Assembly (NCBI RefSeq): GCF_902498785.1
Contig: NZ_LR701494.1
Location: forward strand, 1,699,058-1,763,057
Direction: 5' to 3'
DNA from: Sphingomonas sp. EC-HK361
GTDB lineage: Bacteria; Pseudomonadota; Alphaproteobacteria; Sphingomonadales; Sphingomonadaceae
DNA length: 64,000 bases
This document shows, in pieces, positions 25,828-33,275 of the stretch; the first letter of the stretch is position 1; the number at the start of each line of letters is the position of its first letter. The translations under genes and the position numbers were made by a program. Below the pieces are notes generated by a model. It did no database searches. It worked only from the letters and a program-made list of their open reading frames with translations, and was not told the origin of the DNA.

Positions 25828-26877
25828 CTAAAGCTGATGCCCGGTTCGGTCGCGTTTGGTCGCGAGGTAGCGGGCGTTGTGCGGGTTTGGCGGCAGCGCG
25901 TGTGCCACGCGTTCCACCACCGTGATTCCCGCCGCCTCGAGCCCTGCGACCTTTTGCGGATTGTTCGTCAGCAGCCGCACCCGGTCCTGCCCGAGCAGCG
26001 CGAGCATCCGCGCGGCGACGCCGAAATCGCGCGCATCGATCGCGAAGCCCAGCCGCGTGTTCGCATCGACCGTGTCGAACCCCTGATCCTGCAGGGCATA
26101 GGCGCGCAGCTTGTTGATGAGCCCGATCCCCCGCCCCTCCTGCCGCAGGTAGAGCAGGATGCCCCAGCCGCTCGCCTCGATCGCGTGGATCGCGGCGTGA
26201 AGCTGCGGCCCGCAATCGCATTTCAGGCTGCCGAGCGCGTCGCCCGTAAGGCATTCGCTGTGCAGCCGCACGAGTGGCGGCTGGCCGTTGGGATCGCCGA
26301 TCAGCAGCGCGATATGCTCGCCCGGCCCCTCCGGCGTGCGGAACGCGACAATCTCGGCATCCTCCGCGCCCGCAACGGGCAAATGCGCGCGTGCCGCGAT
26401 CGACAGGCGGGCCGCATCCTCGTGCGCATCGATGTCGTCAGCGGCGATCACCACGTCGCCAACGCCGCCTTCGATCACGAAGAACGCCGGCAGCATCCCC
26501 ACGATTCGCGCAAAGCGCAGCGCAGCGGTCGCATCGGCCGGCGACGGCACCGCGACGGCGCGGAACGGCCCCTTCAACGGTGTCGCCAGGTCGAGCTGCG
26601 GGTCAGCGAGCGCGGTCGCAATCGCGAAATCGATCCAGGGCGCACGCTCGACGAAGACGGGAGCATCCGGGGTTGCCGCCTCGATCTGGTTGGCGAGCTT
26701 CAACGTCACCGCGCGGCCGGCGGAAAGGAGGACGCCAGCGGTGTCGTCCGGGTCGAACGCCGCGAGCCGCACCGGGTCGGCCGTCTCGACCGGCAGCAGC
26801 GCGAGCGCGCCGATCCGGATCGGCCAGCCGCGCCGCAGCGCATCCGCCGCCCGCGCCGCTGCCTTCGCTTCACCCAT
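25828..26877 (-). CDS. ribA: GTP cyclohydrolase II
   Basis: A 349-residue enzyme that opens GTP for riboflavin synthesis. The zinc site is [15 protein letters not shown] with Cys209, Cys220 and Cys222; RQEGRGIGL (about 242-250) is the catalytic loop. The N-terminal 160 residues are an extension typical of alphaproteobacterial RibA and do not show the acidic motif of DHBP synthase, so I do not call it bifunctional. The ATG overlaps the stop of xth by one base (TGATG). Confidence 0.93.
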   Translation of the reverse strand: MGEAKAAARAADALRRGWPIRIGALALLPVETADPVRLAAFDPDDTAGVLLSAGRAVTLKLANQIEAATPDAPVFVERAPWIDFAIATALADPQLDLATPLKGPFRAVAVPSPADATAALRFARIVGMLPAFFVIEGGVGDVVIAADDIDAHEDAARLSIAARAHLPVAGAEDAEIVAFRTPEGPGEHIALLIGDPNGQPPLVRLHSECLTGDALGSLKCDCGPQLHAAIHAIEASGWGILLYLRQEGRGIGLINKLRAYALQDQGFDTVDANTRLGFAIDARDFGVAARMLALLGQDRVRLLTNNPQKVAGLEAAGITVVERVAHALPPNPHNARYLATKRDRTGHQL

Positions 26878-27659
26878 CAAAAGTCGAACTCGGTCATGAT
26901 CGGCACATGGTCCGATGGCGTCAGCCAGCCCCGGCAATCCTCGAACACGCGGTGCGATACCGCCGCTTTCGCCACATCGGGGCTCGCCCACATATGGTCG
27001 AGCCGGCGCCCGCGATCGGAGGCAGCCCAGTCCTTCGCGCGGTAGCTCCACCAGGTGTAGAGTCGCTCGGGGGCGGGAACGAAGTGGCGACCCAGGTCCA
27101 CCCAGTCATTTGCGGCTTGCAACCGGGCGAGCGCCGCGACCTCGACGGGCGTGTGGCTGACCACGCCGAGCAGCTGCTTGTGGCTCCAGACATCGGATTT
27201 GAGTGGCGCGACGTTGAAGTCTCCGACGAGCAGCGTCGGGCCAGACAAGCCGTCCGACCAATTTGTCATCCGTTCGAGGAAATCGAGCTTCTGGCCAAAT
27301 TTCGGGTTCACGTCGCGGTCCGGCACGTCCCCGCCCGCAGGCACATAGACATTCTCCAGCCGCAGACCGTTTTCCAGCCGCACCCCGACATGCCGCGCCT
27401 CGCGATTGGCCTGCCAGTCAAGCCGATCATCCTCCGCCAGCGGCACGCGGCTGATGATCGCGACTCCGTGGTGCATGCGCTGCCCGTGAAGGATGATGTG
27501 CTTGTAACCCATCGCCCGGAACGCGGCGACGGGGAAGTCGCCGTCGATGACCTTCGTTTCCTGAAGGCACAGGATGTCGGGACGCTCGGCGCGCAGGAAC
27601 TGCTCGACGATGGCGATGCGGAACCGCACCGAATTGATGTTCCAGGAGACGATCTTCAC
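26877..27659 (-). CDS. xth: Exodeoxyribonuclease III
   Basis: A 260-residue apurinic endonuclease/exonuclease of the ExoIII family. Active-site motifs: WNINSVRFR at the N-terminus, LQETKV with the metal-binding Glu, GDFNVAP and the C-terminal SDHVPI with catalytic Asp-His. It removes abasic sites in base-excision repair. It is translated ahead of ribA with one-base overlap. Confidence 0.95.
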   Translation of the reverse strand: MKIVSWNINSVRFRIAIVEQFLRAERPDILCLQETKVIDGDFPVAAFRAMGYKHIILHGQRMHHGVAIISRVPLAEDDRLDWQANREARHVGVRLENGLRLENVYVPAGGDVPDRDVNPKFGQKLDFLERMTNWSDGLSGPTLLVGDFNVAPLKSDVWSHKQLLGVVSHTPVEVAALARLQAANDWVDLGRHFVPAPERLYTWWSYRAKDWAASDRGRRLDHMWASPDVAKAAVSHRVFEDCRGWLTPSDHVPIMTEFDF

Positions 27660-27803
27660 CCGCGGCGATGTAGCGAGGGTGGTAGGTGGTCACAAGCGAG
27701 GGCTGGCGGGGCGCCTCTTGGACAAAAGCCCAAGTCGTCGGACGGGCTTTGCCCGCCGTCCGTGCTTGCGCGAGTCCGCGGGCATGGCCCGTGGCCGCGC
27801 TAC
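27660..27803. other. Non-coding region upstream of xth with strong hairpins
   Basis: No gene is seen. Two near-perfect hairpins are visible: CGGACGGGC-TTT-GCCCGcCGTCCG around 27737-27760, and CCGCGGGC-ATG-GCCCGTGG around 27776-27794. They fall between the lolA terminator and the xth start on the minus strand and could be part of an xth leader or a decayed repeat. Confidence 0.45.
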
Positions 27804-27842
27804 GCAGAAAGGCCCTCGCTCCGGGGGCATGGAACGAGGGCC
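27804..27842 (-). terminator. Rho-independent terminator downstream of lolA
   Basis: On the minus strand an arm GGCCCTCG (complement of 27835-27842) pairs with CGAGGGCC (complement of 27811-27818), with an additional TCC/GGA pair inside, and is followed by CTTTCTG. It lies 125 bases beyond the lolA stop, leaving a long 3-prime region (27843-27966). Confidence 0.7.
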
Positions 27843-27966
27843 GACTAGCGTTCGTCACGCAGGCGAACCAGGGTAGCCGGGCAACAGGGGGAAAAATCCC
27901 GGAACAGCCCCGATCCGCGAGGTCTTCTCTAGGGGCGCAAACCTGTCGCTCAAATGAACGAACCTG
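27843..27966 (-). other. Long lolA 3-prime region, possible small RNA
   Basis: The 124 bases between the lolA stop and its terminator contain no reading frame. On the minus strand TTGAGC and TAGAGA are spaced by 16 bases, and the downstream part (rich in GGGGCTG, CCCCC) could fold before the terminator hairpin. A transcript of about 100 bases ending at the terminator is possible. I cannot match it to a known RNA family. Confidence 0.25.
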
Positions 27967-28581
27967 TCAGTTCCGTCCCTTTTTCGTCCGCGGGTCGTTC
28001 CAGCGGAACGTGTTGTCGCTCACCTCGCCGCCAAAGCGCTGGTTAGACAGCCGGATCGTCGTGCGGTTGTTCTGGCTGTCGAGCGCGACCCATCCCTGCA
28101 GCATCAGGCCTCCCGGCGCCGACGCCTCGCGCGCGAAGACGAGCGTGATACGGCCGAACTCCGGATGCTTGGGATCGTTCGCCTCGACGCTGACGAGCCG
28201 CGAATCGCCTGGTACCAGCTTCGCATAACGCGTGATGTCACGCGTCGGATCGAGCAGCACGCCGAGCGGGGAGTTCTTGATCGGCCAGCGCTGCACCTGA
28301 TTGACCGAATAGTCGATGAAGGTCAGCGCACCACCCTCCGCCACGATCAGCAGCGGCACTCCCTTCTCATACTGGAAGCGCAGCTTGCCGGGCTTCTTCA
28401 GCGTCAGCACGCCGGTCAGCACCTTGCCGTTGCGATCGGTCTGGGAGAAATCGGCGGTCATCGTCGTCACCGACTGCAGATGGCGCTGGACGGCGGCGAG
28501 ATCGCCGGTGGCCTGCGCCTGGACGGGTGCGGCGAGGACGAGGGGCGCGGCAAGCGCGGCGAAGATCATGGGTTTCAGCAT
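27967..28581 (-). CDS. lolA: Outer-membrane lipoprotein carrier LolA-like protein
   Basis: 204 residues from an ATG with GGAG upstream. A signal peptide ends at VQAQA; the mature protein has the LolA half-barrel pattern: MTADFSQTDRNGKVLTGVL, KPGKLRFQYEKGVPLLIVAEG, and GWVALDSQNNRTTIRLSNQ. LolA shuttles lipoproteins through the periplasm from LolCDE to the outer membrane. It lies 99 bases downstream of tRNA-Leu in the same orientation. Confidence 0.92.
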   Translation of the reverse strand: MLKPMIFAALAAPLVLAAPVQAQATGDLAAVQRHLQSVTTMTADFSQTDRNGKVLTGVLTLKKPGKLRFQYEKGVPLLIVAEGGALTFIDYSVNQVQRWPIKNSPLGVLLDPTRDITRYAKLVPGDSRLVSVEANDPKHPEFGRITLVFAREASAPGGLMLQGWVALDSQNNRTTIRLSNQRFGGEVSDNTFRWNDPRTKKGRN

Positions 28582-28680
28582 GGCACTCCGGTTAGGCACG
28601 AGGCGTTGAACAGCCGGTGAACCATGCGCGAACCGTTTCGGTTCCGATACAGGCAGAAGGCGAATGCCGAAGAACGCTGC

Positions 28681-28765
28681 TGGTGCGGGCGGTCGGGCTC
28701 GAACCGACACTCCTTGCGGAACCGGATTTTGAGTCCGGCGCGTCTACCAATTTCACCACGCCCGC
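28681..28765 (-). tRNA. tRNA-Leu (CAA)
   Basis: 85 bases with the CCA end encoded. The acceptor stem GCGGGCG pairs with CGCCCGC; the D-arm has GTGGTGAAATTGGTAGACGC, the anticodon arm CCGGACTCAAAATCCGG carries anticodon CAA, a long variable arm (TTCCGCAAGGAGT) marks it as class II, and GGTTCGAGCCC forms the T-arm. It reads UUG codons; the leuS gene in the same window charges it. Confidence 0.96.
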
Positions 28766-29096
28766 ACATGTGCGGCGCTAGCCGAAGCAGGGAGGAGCCG
28801 CAAGCCTGCCGGTGCAGCGGCGTTTACGAGATATCTCAGGACGATGCCCGACGCTCGCCACAAATTGTGCGCTGGCTGCAGCATCGCATTTTCAAAAAGG
28901 GTTTTGGCCGGACCAAGCACATCGACTCAGATCAGATCCCTTCATGCGAAGGCGATTTGCCGGACCTTGTTTGATCCGGCGGACAAGAAACCGCGGCATA
29001 TCTTATCGCAGCGGGCGCACGTCTCGGCTAATAACGATTGTTAACCATGTCCCGCCTGCGCTGATTGGCCCGACCATGGTTTCGAGAGGTAAGTAT
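28766..29096. other. Intergenic region between tRNA-Leu and the small lipoprotein gene
   Basis: 331 bases without a gene. Apart from the tRNA promoter candidate at its left end, it holds a small hairpin CCGGA...TCCGG near 28962-28981 and an AT-richer tract (ATATCTTATC, CTAATAACGATTGTTAAC) at 29000-29046 that probably contains the lipoprotein gene's promoter. No clear -35/-10 pair can be fixed. Confidence 0.5.
28774..28803 (-). promoter_or_regulatory. Candidate promoter of tRNA-Leu
   Basis: On the minus strand TTGCGG is followed after 17 bases by TAGCGC, about nine bases before the mature tRNA 5-prime end. The spacing and placement are right for a stable-RNA promoter; the -10 is GC-rich. Tentative. 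Confidence 0.4.
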
Positions 29097-29396
29097 ATGC
29101 GTTCCGATATCGCCAAATTTGCGGCTGTTCCCGCGATCCTCATCGCGTCGACCGCGCTCGGCGGGTGCGCCACCAAGGGCTTCGTCCGCGATCAGATCGC
29201 GACCGTCAATTCGCGCATCGACGGCATGGACGGTCGGCTAAGGACGGTCGAGGGCACTTCCGGCCAGGCGCTCACCCAGGCACAGGCCGCCGCAGGTCAG
29301 GCGCAGCAGAACGGCCAGCGGATCGATCAGCTCAACGGCCGCGTCGATGGCCTGGAACAGCAGATGCAGCAGCGGCAGCGCAAGCCGCGCGGGTAA
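29097..29396 (+). CDS. Small coiled-coil lipoprotein (Lpp-like)
   Basis: 99 residues from an ATG with AGAGG upstream. The signal peptide ends in the lipobox LGGC (Cys24), then the mature part is a heptad-type helix (VNSRIDGMDGRLRTVEG; NGQRIDQLNGRVDGLEQQMQQ) with a basic end. The layout resembles the major outer-membrane lipoprotein, a trimeric coil that tethers the envelope, but without a C-terminal Lys it may not attach to peptidoglycan. An upstream in-frame ATG at 29076 is an alternative. Followed by an L,D-transpeptidase-like gene. Confidence 0.8.
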   Translation: MRSDIAKFAAVPAILIASTALGGCATKGFVRDQIATVNSRIDGMDGRLRTVEGTSGQALTQAQAAAGQAQQNGQRIDQLNGRVDGLEQQMQQRQRKPRG

Positions 29397-29453
29397 GCGA
29401 ATCACCACACAACACGCTTGCATCGACGGACAGCTCTGCTGAACAAGGCCACC

Positions 29454-30209
29454 ATGTTTACAGAGCTGTTTCGTTTTGCCTGTCGTACGGGCTTGGCCGC
29501 CGGGCTGACCGTGGCGCTGCTAGCGCCACAAGCAACGCCGGCGGCCACGACCAAGCCGATCACGCGCGAGCGTAAGGCTAAAACCGCAACGCCCGCCAAG
29601 AAGGTCGTCCCGCCGAAAGTCACCTCGACGACGGTGGAGCTTGTGCCATCGGACGCGGCAAGCCGGGTCCTCGCGTGGGTTGCCACCGCGCACGACAATG
29701 GCCGCCTGCCCTATGCCGTGATCGACAAGCAGACGGCCTCGCTCTTCCTCTTCAAGGCGAACGGCGAGCCGCTGGGCCAGACGCCCGTCCTGATCGGCGT
29801 CGGCGTCGGCGACGACTCCTCCCCGGGCGTGGGCGCCAAGACCCTCGCCGAGATCGGCCCCGCCGAACGTACGACACCCGCAGGCCGCTTCGTGGCGAAG
29901 TTCGGCCGCGCCTTCGGTCGCCAGCGCGTGCTCTGGGTCGATTATGCCAATTCCGTCGCGCTGCACGCGGTGATCACCACGAACAAGAAGGAGCGGCGCG
30001 TCGAGCGGCTCCTGTCACCGACCGCGGAGGACAACCGCATCACTTTCGGCTGCATCAACGTCGGCACCAGCTTCTACACGGGCAAGCTTCGCCCCCTGTT
30101 CCAGAACAAGGGCGGCATCGTCTATATCCTGCCCGACACGAAATCGGTGGACGACGTGTTCCCGCGCGCGCGTTTGCTGCCCTATCTGGAAGCGGCGGCC
30201 GGCCAGTGA
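29454..30209 (+). CDS. L,D-transpeptidase catalytic-domain-like exported protein
   Basis: 251 residues. A signal peptide (TGLAAGLTVALLAPQATPAA) is followed by a basic, Thr/Lys-rich linker and a YkuD-type domain. The catalytic region reads HAVITTNKKERR, then DNRITFGCINV: the Cys is kept, but the usual S-x-GC-I/V-R is T-F-GC-I-N, with Asn replacing the conserved Arg. This variant is seen in a sub-family of YkuD proteins. Possible role is peptidoglycan cross-linking or lipoprotein attachment; the Lpp-like gene just upstream fits. Start ATG at 29454 fits the signal peptide. Confidence 0.8.
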   Translation: MFTELFRFACRTGLAAGLTVALLAPQATPAATTKPITRERKAKTATPAKKVVPPKVTSTTVELVPSDAASRVLAWVATAHDNGRLPYAVIDKQTASLFLFKANGEPLGQTPVLIGVGVGDDSSPGVGAKTLAEIGPAERTTPAGRFVAKFGRAFGRQRVLWVDYANSVALHAVITTNKKERRVERLLSPTAEDNRITFGCINVGTSFYTGKLRPLFQNKGGIVYILPDTKSVDDVFPRARLLPYLEAAAGQ

Positions 30210-30242
30210 TTTTGTGACGCACACCCGCCGGAGGGAAAGATC

Positions 30243-30566
30243 ATGCTCTTCCTGATGCTCGCCGCTCTGGCCGCCGCGGATCGACCGGTGGTCGTGAGTT
30301 CCATCACCAACGATCAGCTGATCGACCAATGCCGCGGCAAGGACGATGATCCCACCGCCAATTTCTGCACCGGTTATATCCTCGGCGAATTCGACGCGTT
30401 GTCGCAATCACGCCGAATATGTCCTTCGGCGGAGCGTGCATCGAACATCGCGGTGGTCGCAGTCGTGCGCAAATACCTTCGCAAGCACGGCAAGAAGGCC
30501 GTTGGCGCCCCTTCGTTCGTCGTGCGCGATGCGCTGCGCGATGCCTATCCCTGCAAGCGGAAGTAA
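30243..30566 (+). CDS. Rap1a/Tai-like small exported protein
   Basis: 107 residues, strong GGAGGG ribosome site. A short signal peptide (LFLMLAALAAA) precedes a helical domain with FCTGYILGEFDAL, conserved cysteines and VVAVVRKYLRKHGKKAVGAPSFVVRDALRDAYPC. This pattern matches the Rap1a/Tai family, named for immunity proteins against type VI secreted Rap/Tae effectors. No secretion system or effector is nearby, so it is better regarded as a family relative of unknown role. Confidence 0.75.
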   Translation: MLFLMLAALAAADRPVVVSSITNDQLIDQCRGKDDDPTANFCTGYILGEFDALSQSRRICPSAERASNIAVVAVVRKYLRKHGKKAVGAPSFVVRDALRDAYPCKRK

Positions 30567-30576
30567 GACGCGCCCC

Positions 30577-32085
30577 TCAATTCGTCGGCGCCCTCCGCCG
30601 ATAACTCAGCGCCTCCGCCACATGGACCCGCCGCACCACGTCCGACCCGCCAAGATCGGCGATCGTGCGCGCGACGCGAAGCACGCGGGTGTAGCCGCGG
30701 GCGGACATGCGCATCGCCTCGGCCGCCTGCGCGAGCAGGGCGCGGCCGGGATCGTCCGGCGTACACGTGCGATCGAGCACGGCCCCCTCGGCCCCGGCAT
30801 TGGTGCGGATGCCGTCATCGGCGAAGCGCGCCTGCTGCACCGCACGGGCGGCGGCGACGCGGGCGGCGACTTCGGCCGACCCTTCGCTGGGCGGCGGCAG
30901 GACGAGATCGGCGGCGCTGACTGCCTGCACCTCGACATGCAGGTCGATCCGGTCGAGCAGCGGTCCTGACACCTTCGTCTGGTAATCCGCCGCGCATTTG
31001 GGTGCACGCGCGCAGGCCAGGCTTGCGTCGCCAAGATGCCCGCAGCGGCACGGATTCATCGCGGCGACCAGCTGGACGCGCGCTGGAAAAGTGACGTGCG
31101 CATTGGCGCGCGCGACACTGACGGTGCCCGTTTCCAGCGGCTGCCGCAGCGAATCGAGTACCGCGCGCTGGAATTCGGGTAACTCGTCGAGGAAGAGGAC
31201 GCCCATATGCGCGAGGCTGACCTCGCCGGGCTTCACCTTCACCCCGCCGCCGGTCAGCGCCGCCATCGACGCCGAGTGATGCGGGGAGCGAAACGGCCGC
31301 GTGCGGGTCAGTCGCCCGCCTTGCAGCGTGCCCGCAACCGACTGGACCATCGACACTTCCAGCGCCTCGGCCGAGTCGAGCGGGGGAAGGATGCCAGGCA
31401 AACACGACGCCATCAGCGATTTGCCAGCACCCGGCGGACCGACCATCAGCAGATTGTGCCCGCCGGCCGCCGCGATCTCGAGCGCGCGCTTGGCGGTTTC
31501 CTGCCCTTTCACCTGCGCGAGGTCGGGGCCATGCGCGTGATCCTCTACCTCGCCCGGGGCGGGCTGCGCCAGCAGGCCATGGCCCTTGAAATGATTGATG
31601 AGCGACAGGAGATCGGCGGGCGCGAGCACCTCGATCTGGCCCGTCCATGCCGCTTCCGATCCCTGCGCCGCCGGGCAGATCAGGTTCTTTCCCTCTCCCG
31701 CGGCGTGGATCGCCGCCAGCAGCACGCCGGGCGACGGGGCGATCCGCGCGTCGAGCCCGAGCTCGCCGACGACCACATAATCCGCCAGCATCTCGGCATC
31801 GACGACCCCCATCGCCGCCAGCAGCGCGAGTGCGATCGGCAGGTCGAAATGCGAGCCTTCCTTTGGCAGATCGGCGGGCGACAGGTTCACCGTGATGCGT
31901 TTGGGCGGCAGCGCCAGACCCATCGCCGCGATCGCGCCGCGCACCCGCTCGCGGCTTTCCGCGACCGCCTTGTCGGCCAGCCCGACGACGTTGAACGCCG
32001 GCACCCCGGGTATGAGCTGCACCTGCACCTCGACCGCGCGCGCATCGAGCCCCAGATACGCAACCGTCGATACGATCGAAACCAT
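30577..32085 (-). CDS. YifB-family Mg-chelatase-like AAA+ ATPase
   Basis: A 502-residue ComM/YifB protein: N-terminal Lon-substrate-like domain (SIVSTVAYLGLDARAVEVQV; NLSPADLPKEGSHFDLPIAL), AAA+ core with Walker A GPPGAGKS (216-223) and Walker B GVLFLDELPEF, and the C-terminal domain with the CRCGH...C metal-binding stretch. ComM relatives are branch-migration helicases in natural transformation; the role in non-competent bacteria is unclear. Divergent from the PGPGW gene. Confidence 0.93.
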   Translation of the reverse strand: MVSIVSTVAYLGLDARAVEVQVQLIPGVPAFNVVGLADKAVAESRERVRGAIAAMGLALPPKRITVNLSPADLPKEGSHFDLPIALALLAAMGVVDAEMLADYVVVGELGLDARIAPSPGVLLAAIHAAGEGKNLICPAAQGSEAAWTGQIEVLAPADLLSLINHFKGHGLLAQPAPGEVEDHAHGPDLAQVKGQETAKRALEIAAAGGHNLLMVGPPGAGKSLMASCLPGILPPLDSAEALEVSMVQSVAGTLQGGRLTRTRPFRSPHHSASMAALTGGGVKVKPGEVSLAHMGVLFLDELPEFQRAVLDSLRQPLETGTVSVARANAHVTFPARVQLVAAMNPCRCGHLGDASLACARAPKCAADYQTKVSGPLLDRIDLHVEVQAVSAADLVLPPPSEGSAEVAARVAAARAVQQARFADDGIRTNAGAEGAVLDRTCTPDDPGRALLAQAAEAMRMSARGYTRVLRVARTIADLGGSDVVRRVHVAEALSYRRRAPTN

Positions 32086-32198
32086 GCCCCACCCCCGTGC
32101 CCGTTCATACGGAGATTTCCGGGACTTGCCATGCCAATCGCGCGCGCTGCCTGTGGTGCGTCTTGCCAAGCCAATACACCTCACCCACATGGCCCGTC

Positions 32199-32562
32199 GT
32201 GAAGGATCGCCACCCCGTCTTGCGAATCGCGCAACTGGTCGCCGGCGTCCTGCTGATCGTCGCAGCGCCGATCGCTTCCCCCCTGCCCGGCCCGGGTGGG
32301 ATATTGCTCTTTGCCGGCGGCCTCGTCCTCGTCCTGCGCAACTCGCGGTGGGCGCGGGTGCGGTGGGCGCGGCTGAAGCGGGGCTGGCCGCGCACCGGGC
32401 AACTCGTCGATCGCGCCATGCGGCGGCCGAGCGCGCTGCGGCGCCACGCGCGCACCAGGGCGGAACGCGCCGCGTTGACTTCGGCGGGTCCGTCGCCTAT
32501 GCGCACCCCAACAAAGGCCGTCCCCGTGGCGGCCTTATTCAATTCAGTGTCGGGAATGAACG
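32199..32562 (+). CDS. PGPGW-type small membrane protein, 3-prime end undefined
   Basis: From the GTG at 32199 the frame reads a two-helix membrane protein with [20 protein letters not shown] then [19 protein letters not shown] and a basic tail ([16 protein letters not shown]), the usual PGPGW family pattern of about 90 residues. No in-frame stop follows: the frame runs through rpmH and into rnpA, ending only at 33050. The end given is arbitrary. The tail overlaps the rpmH promoter; either a stop was lost by a small indel or a fused product is made. Confidence 0.55.
32475..32503 (+). promoter_or_regulatory. Promoter of rpmH
   Basis: TTGACT (32475-32480) and TATGCG (32498-32503) with an ideal 17-base spacer, about 50 bases upstream of the rpmH start. 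The -35 box also contains the TGA that would stop the PGPGW tail in an alternative frame. Confidence 0.65.
32514..32536 (+). promoter_or_regulatory. Leader hairpin of rpmH
   Basis: AAGGCCG (32514-32520) pairs with CGGCCTT (32530-32536) over a nine-base loop, between the promoter and the start codon. It is followed by ATTC and not a T-run, so a structured leader is likelier than a strong terminator. Confidence 0.45.
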
Positions 32563-32697
32563 ATGAAGCGGACCTTTCAGCCGAGCAACCTGGTGCGGGC
32601 ACGCCGCCACGGCTTCCGCTCGCGGATGGCGACGGTCGGCGGTCGCGCGGTGATTCGCGCGCGCCGCAACCGCGGCCGCAAGAAGCTGTCGGCCTGA
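32563..32697 (+). CDS. rpmH: 50S ribosomal protein L34
   Basis: 44 residues, very basic, with the L34 signature [18 protein letters not shown] then [13 protein letters not shown] and the C-terminal [10 protein letters not shown]. It is part of the large ribosomal subunit. First gene of the universally conserved rpmH-rnpA-yidD-yidC order. The upstream GGGAATG gives a modest ribosome site. Confidence 0.98.
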   Translation: MKRTFQPSNLVRARRHGFRSRMATVGGRAVIRARRNRGRKKLSA

Positions 32698-33050
32698 TCC
32701 GCCAGCCGCTGTCGCGGCTGACCCGCCGATCCGAATATCTGGCAGCCAATGCCGGGCGTCGCGCACCGATGCCCGGCTTTGTGCTGTTGGTGAAGGATCG
32801 CGGCGATGGCGATCCGACGATTCGCTACGGCATCACGGTATCGAAAAAGGTCGGCAACGCGGTCGTCCGCAACCGGATGAAGCGCCGCTTCCGCGAACTC
32901 GCGCGATCGGTGATCGCAGAACAGGGCGTGGCCGGCGCCGACCATGTTTTGATCGGCCGCCAGAACGGCATCGAGCGCGACTGGGATACGCTCGGCGCGG
33001 ACCTCGCCAAGGCGCTGGGCAAGCTGAAGCCGCGGACCCCAGCCCGGTGA
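32694..33050 (+). CDS. rnpA: Ribonuclease P protein component
   Basis: The RnpA domain is unmistakable: [47 protein letters not shown] with the RNR core, and GADHVLIGR. It supports the RNase P RNA in maturing tRNA 5-prime ends. The start given is a CTG overlapping the rpmH stop (CTGA), which yields the normal length of 118 residues, because no ATG, GTG or TTG exists in frame between the end of rpmH and the conserved domain. The nearest usual starts (ATG 32556 or 32502) lie upstream of rpmH and would make the gene enclose rpmH. The GTG of yidD overlaps its stop. Confidence 0.88.
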   Translation: MIRQPLSRLTRRSEYLAANAGRRAPMPGFVLLVKDRGDGDPTIRYGITVSKKVGNAVVRNRMKRRFRELARSVIAEQGVAGADHVLIGRQNGIERDWDTLGADLAKALGKLKPRTPAR

Positions 33051-33259
33051 TCGCCCGGCTGCTGATCCTGATTGCGCGCGGGTGGCAGCTCGGCCCTTCG
33101 CTCGTCCTGCCCCCGTCCTGCCGCTACCAGCCTTCGTGTTCGGCCTATGCAATAGAGGCGCTTCGCCGCTATGGCGCCGCACGTGGGGGCTGGCTCGCGG
33201 TGAAACGCATTGCCCGCTGTCATCCCTGGGGTGGGCACGGTCACGATCCGGTGCCGTGA
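33047..33259 (+). CDS. yidD: Membrane-protein insertion factor YidD
   Basis: 70 residues with the YidD core PSCRYQPSCSAYAIEALRRYG and RIARCHPWGGHGHDPVP. YidD assists YidC in inserting inner-membrane proteins, close to the membrane surface. GTG start inside the rnpA stop (GTGA). Confidence 0.96.
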   Translation: MIARLLILIARGWQLGPSLVLPPSCRYQPSCSAYAIEALRRYGAARGGWLAVKRIARCHPWGGHGHDPVP

Positions 33260-33275
33260 GATCAAGAGGACTTCC

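Noticed and set aside
27843-27966. 6S or SRP RNA gene
   Set aside because: The conserved SRP GGTCAGG...GGAAGGAAGCAGCC core is absent and the length is too short for 6S RNA; no known RNA family could be recognised.
30243-30566. Rap1a/Tai-like gene as evidence of a type VI effector-immunity locus
   Set aside because: No effector or T6SS gene is near; neighbours are an L,D-transpeptidase-like protein and YifB. Family resemblance alone does not support immunity function.
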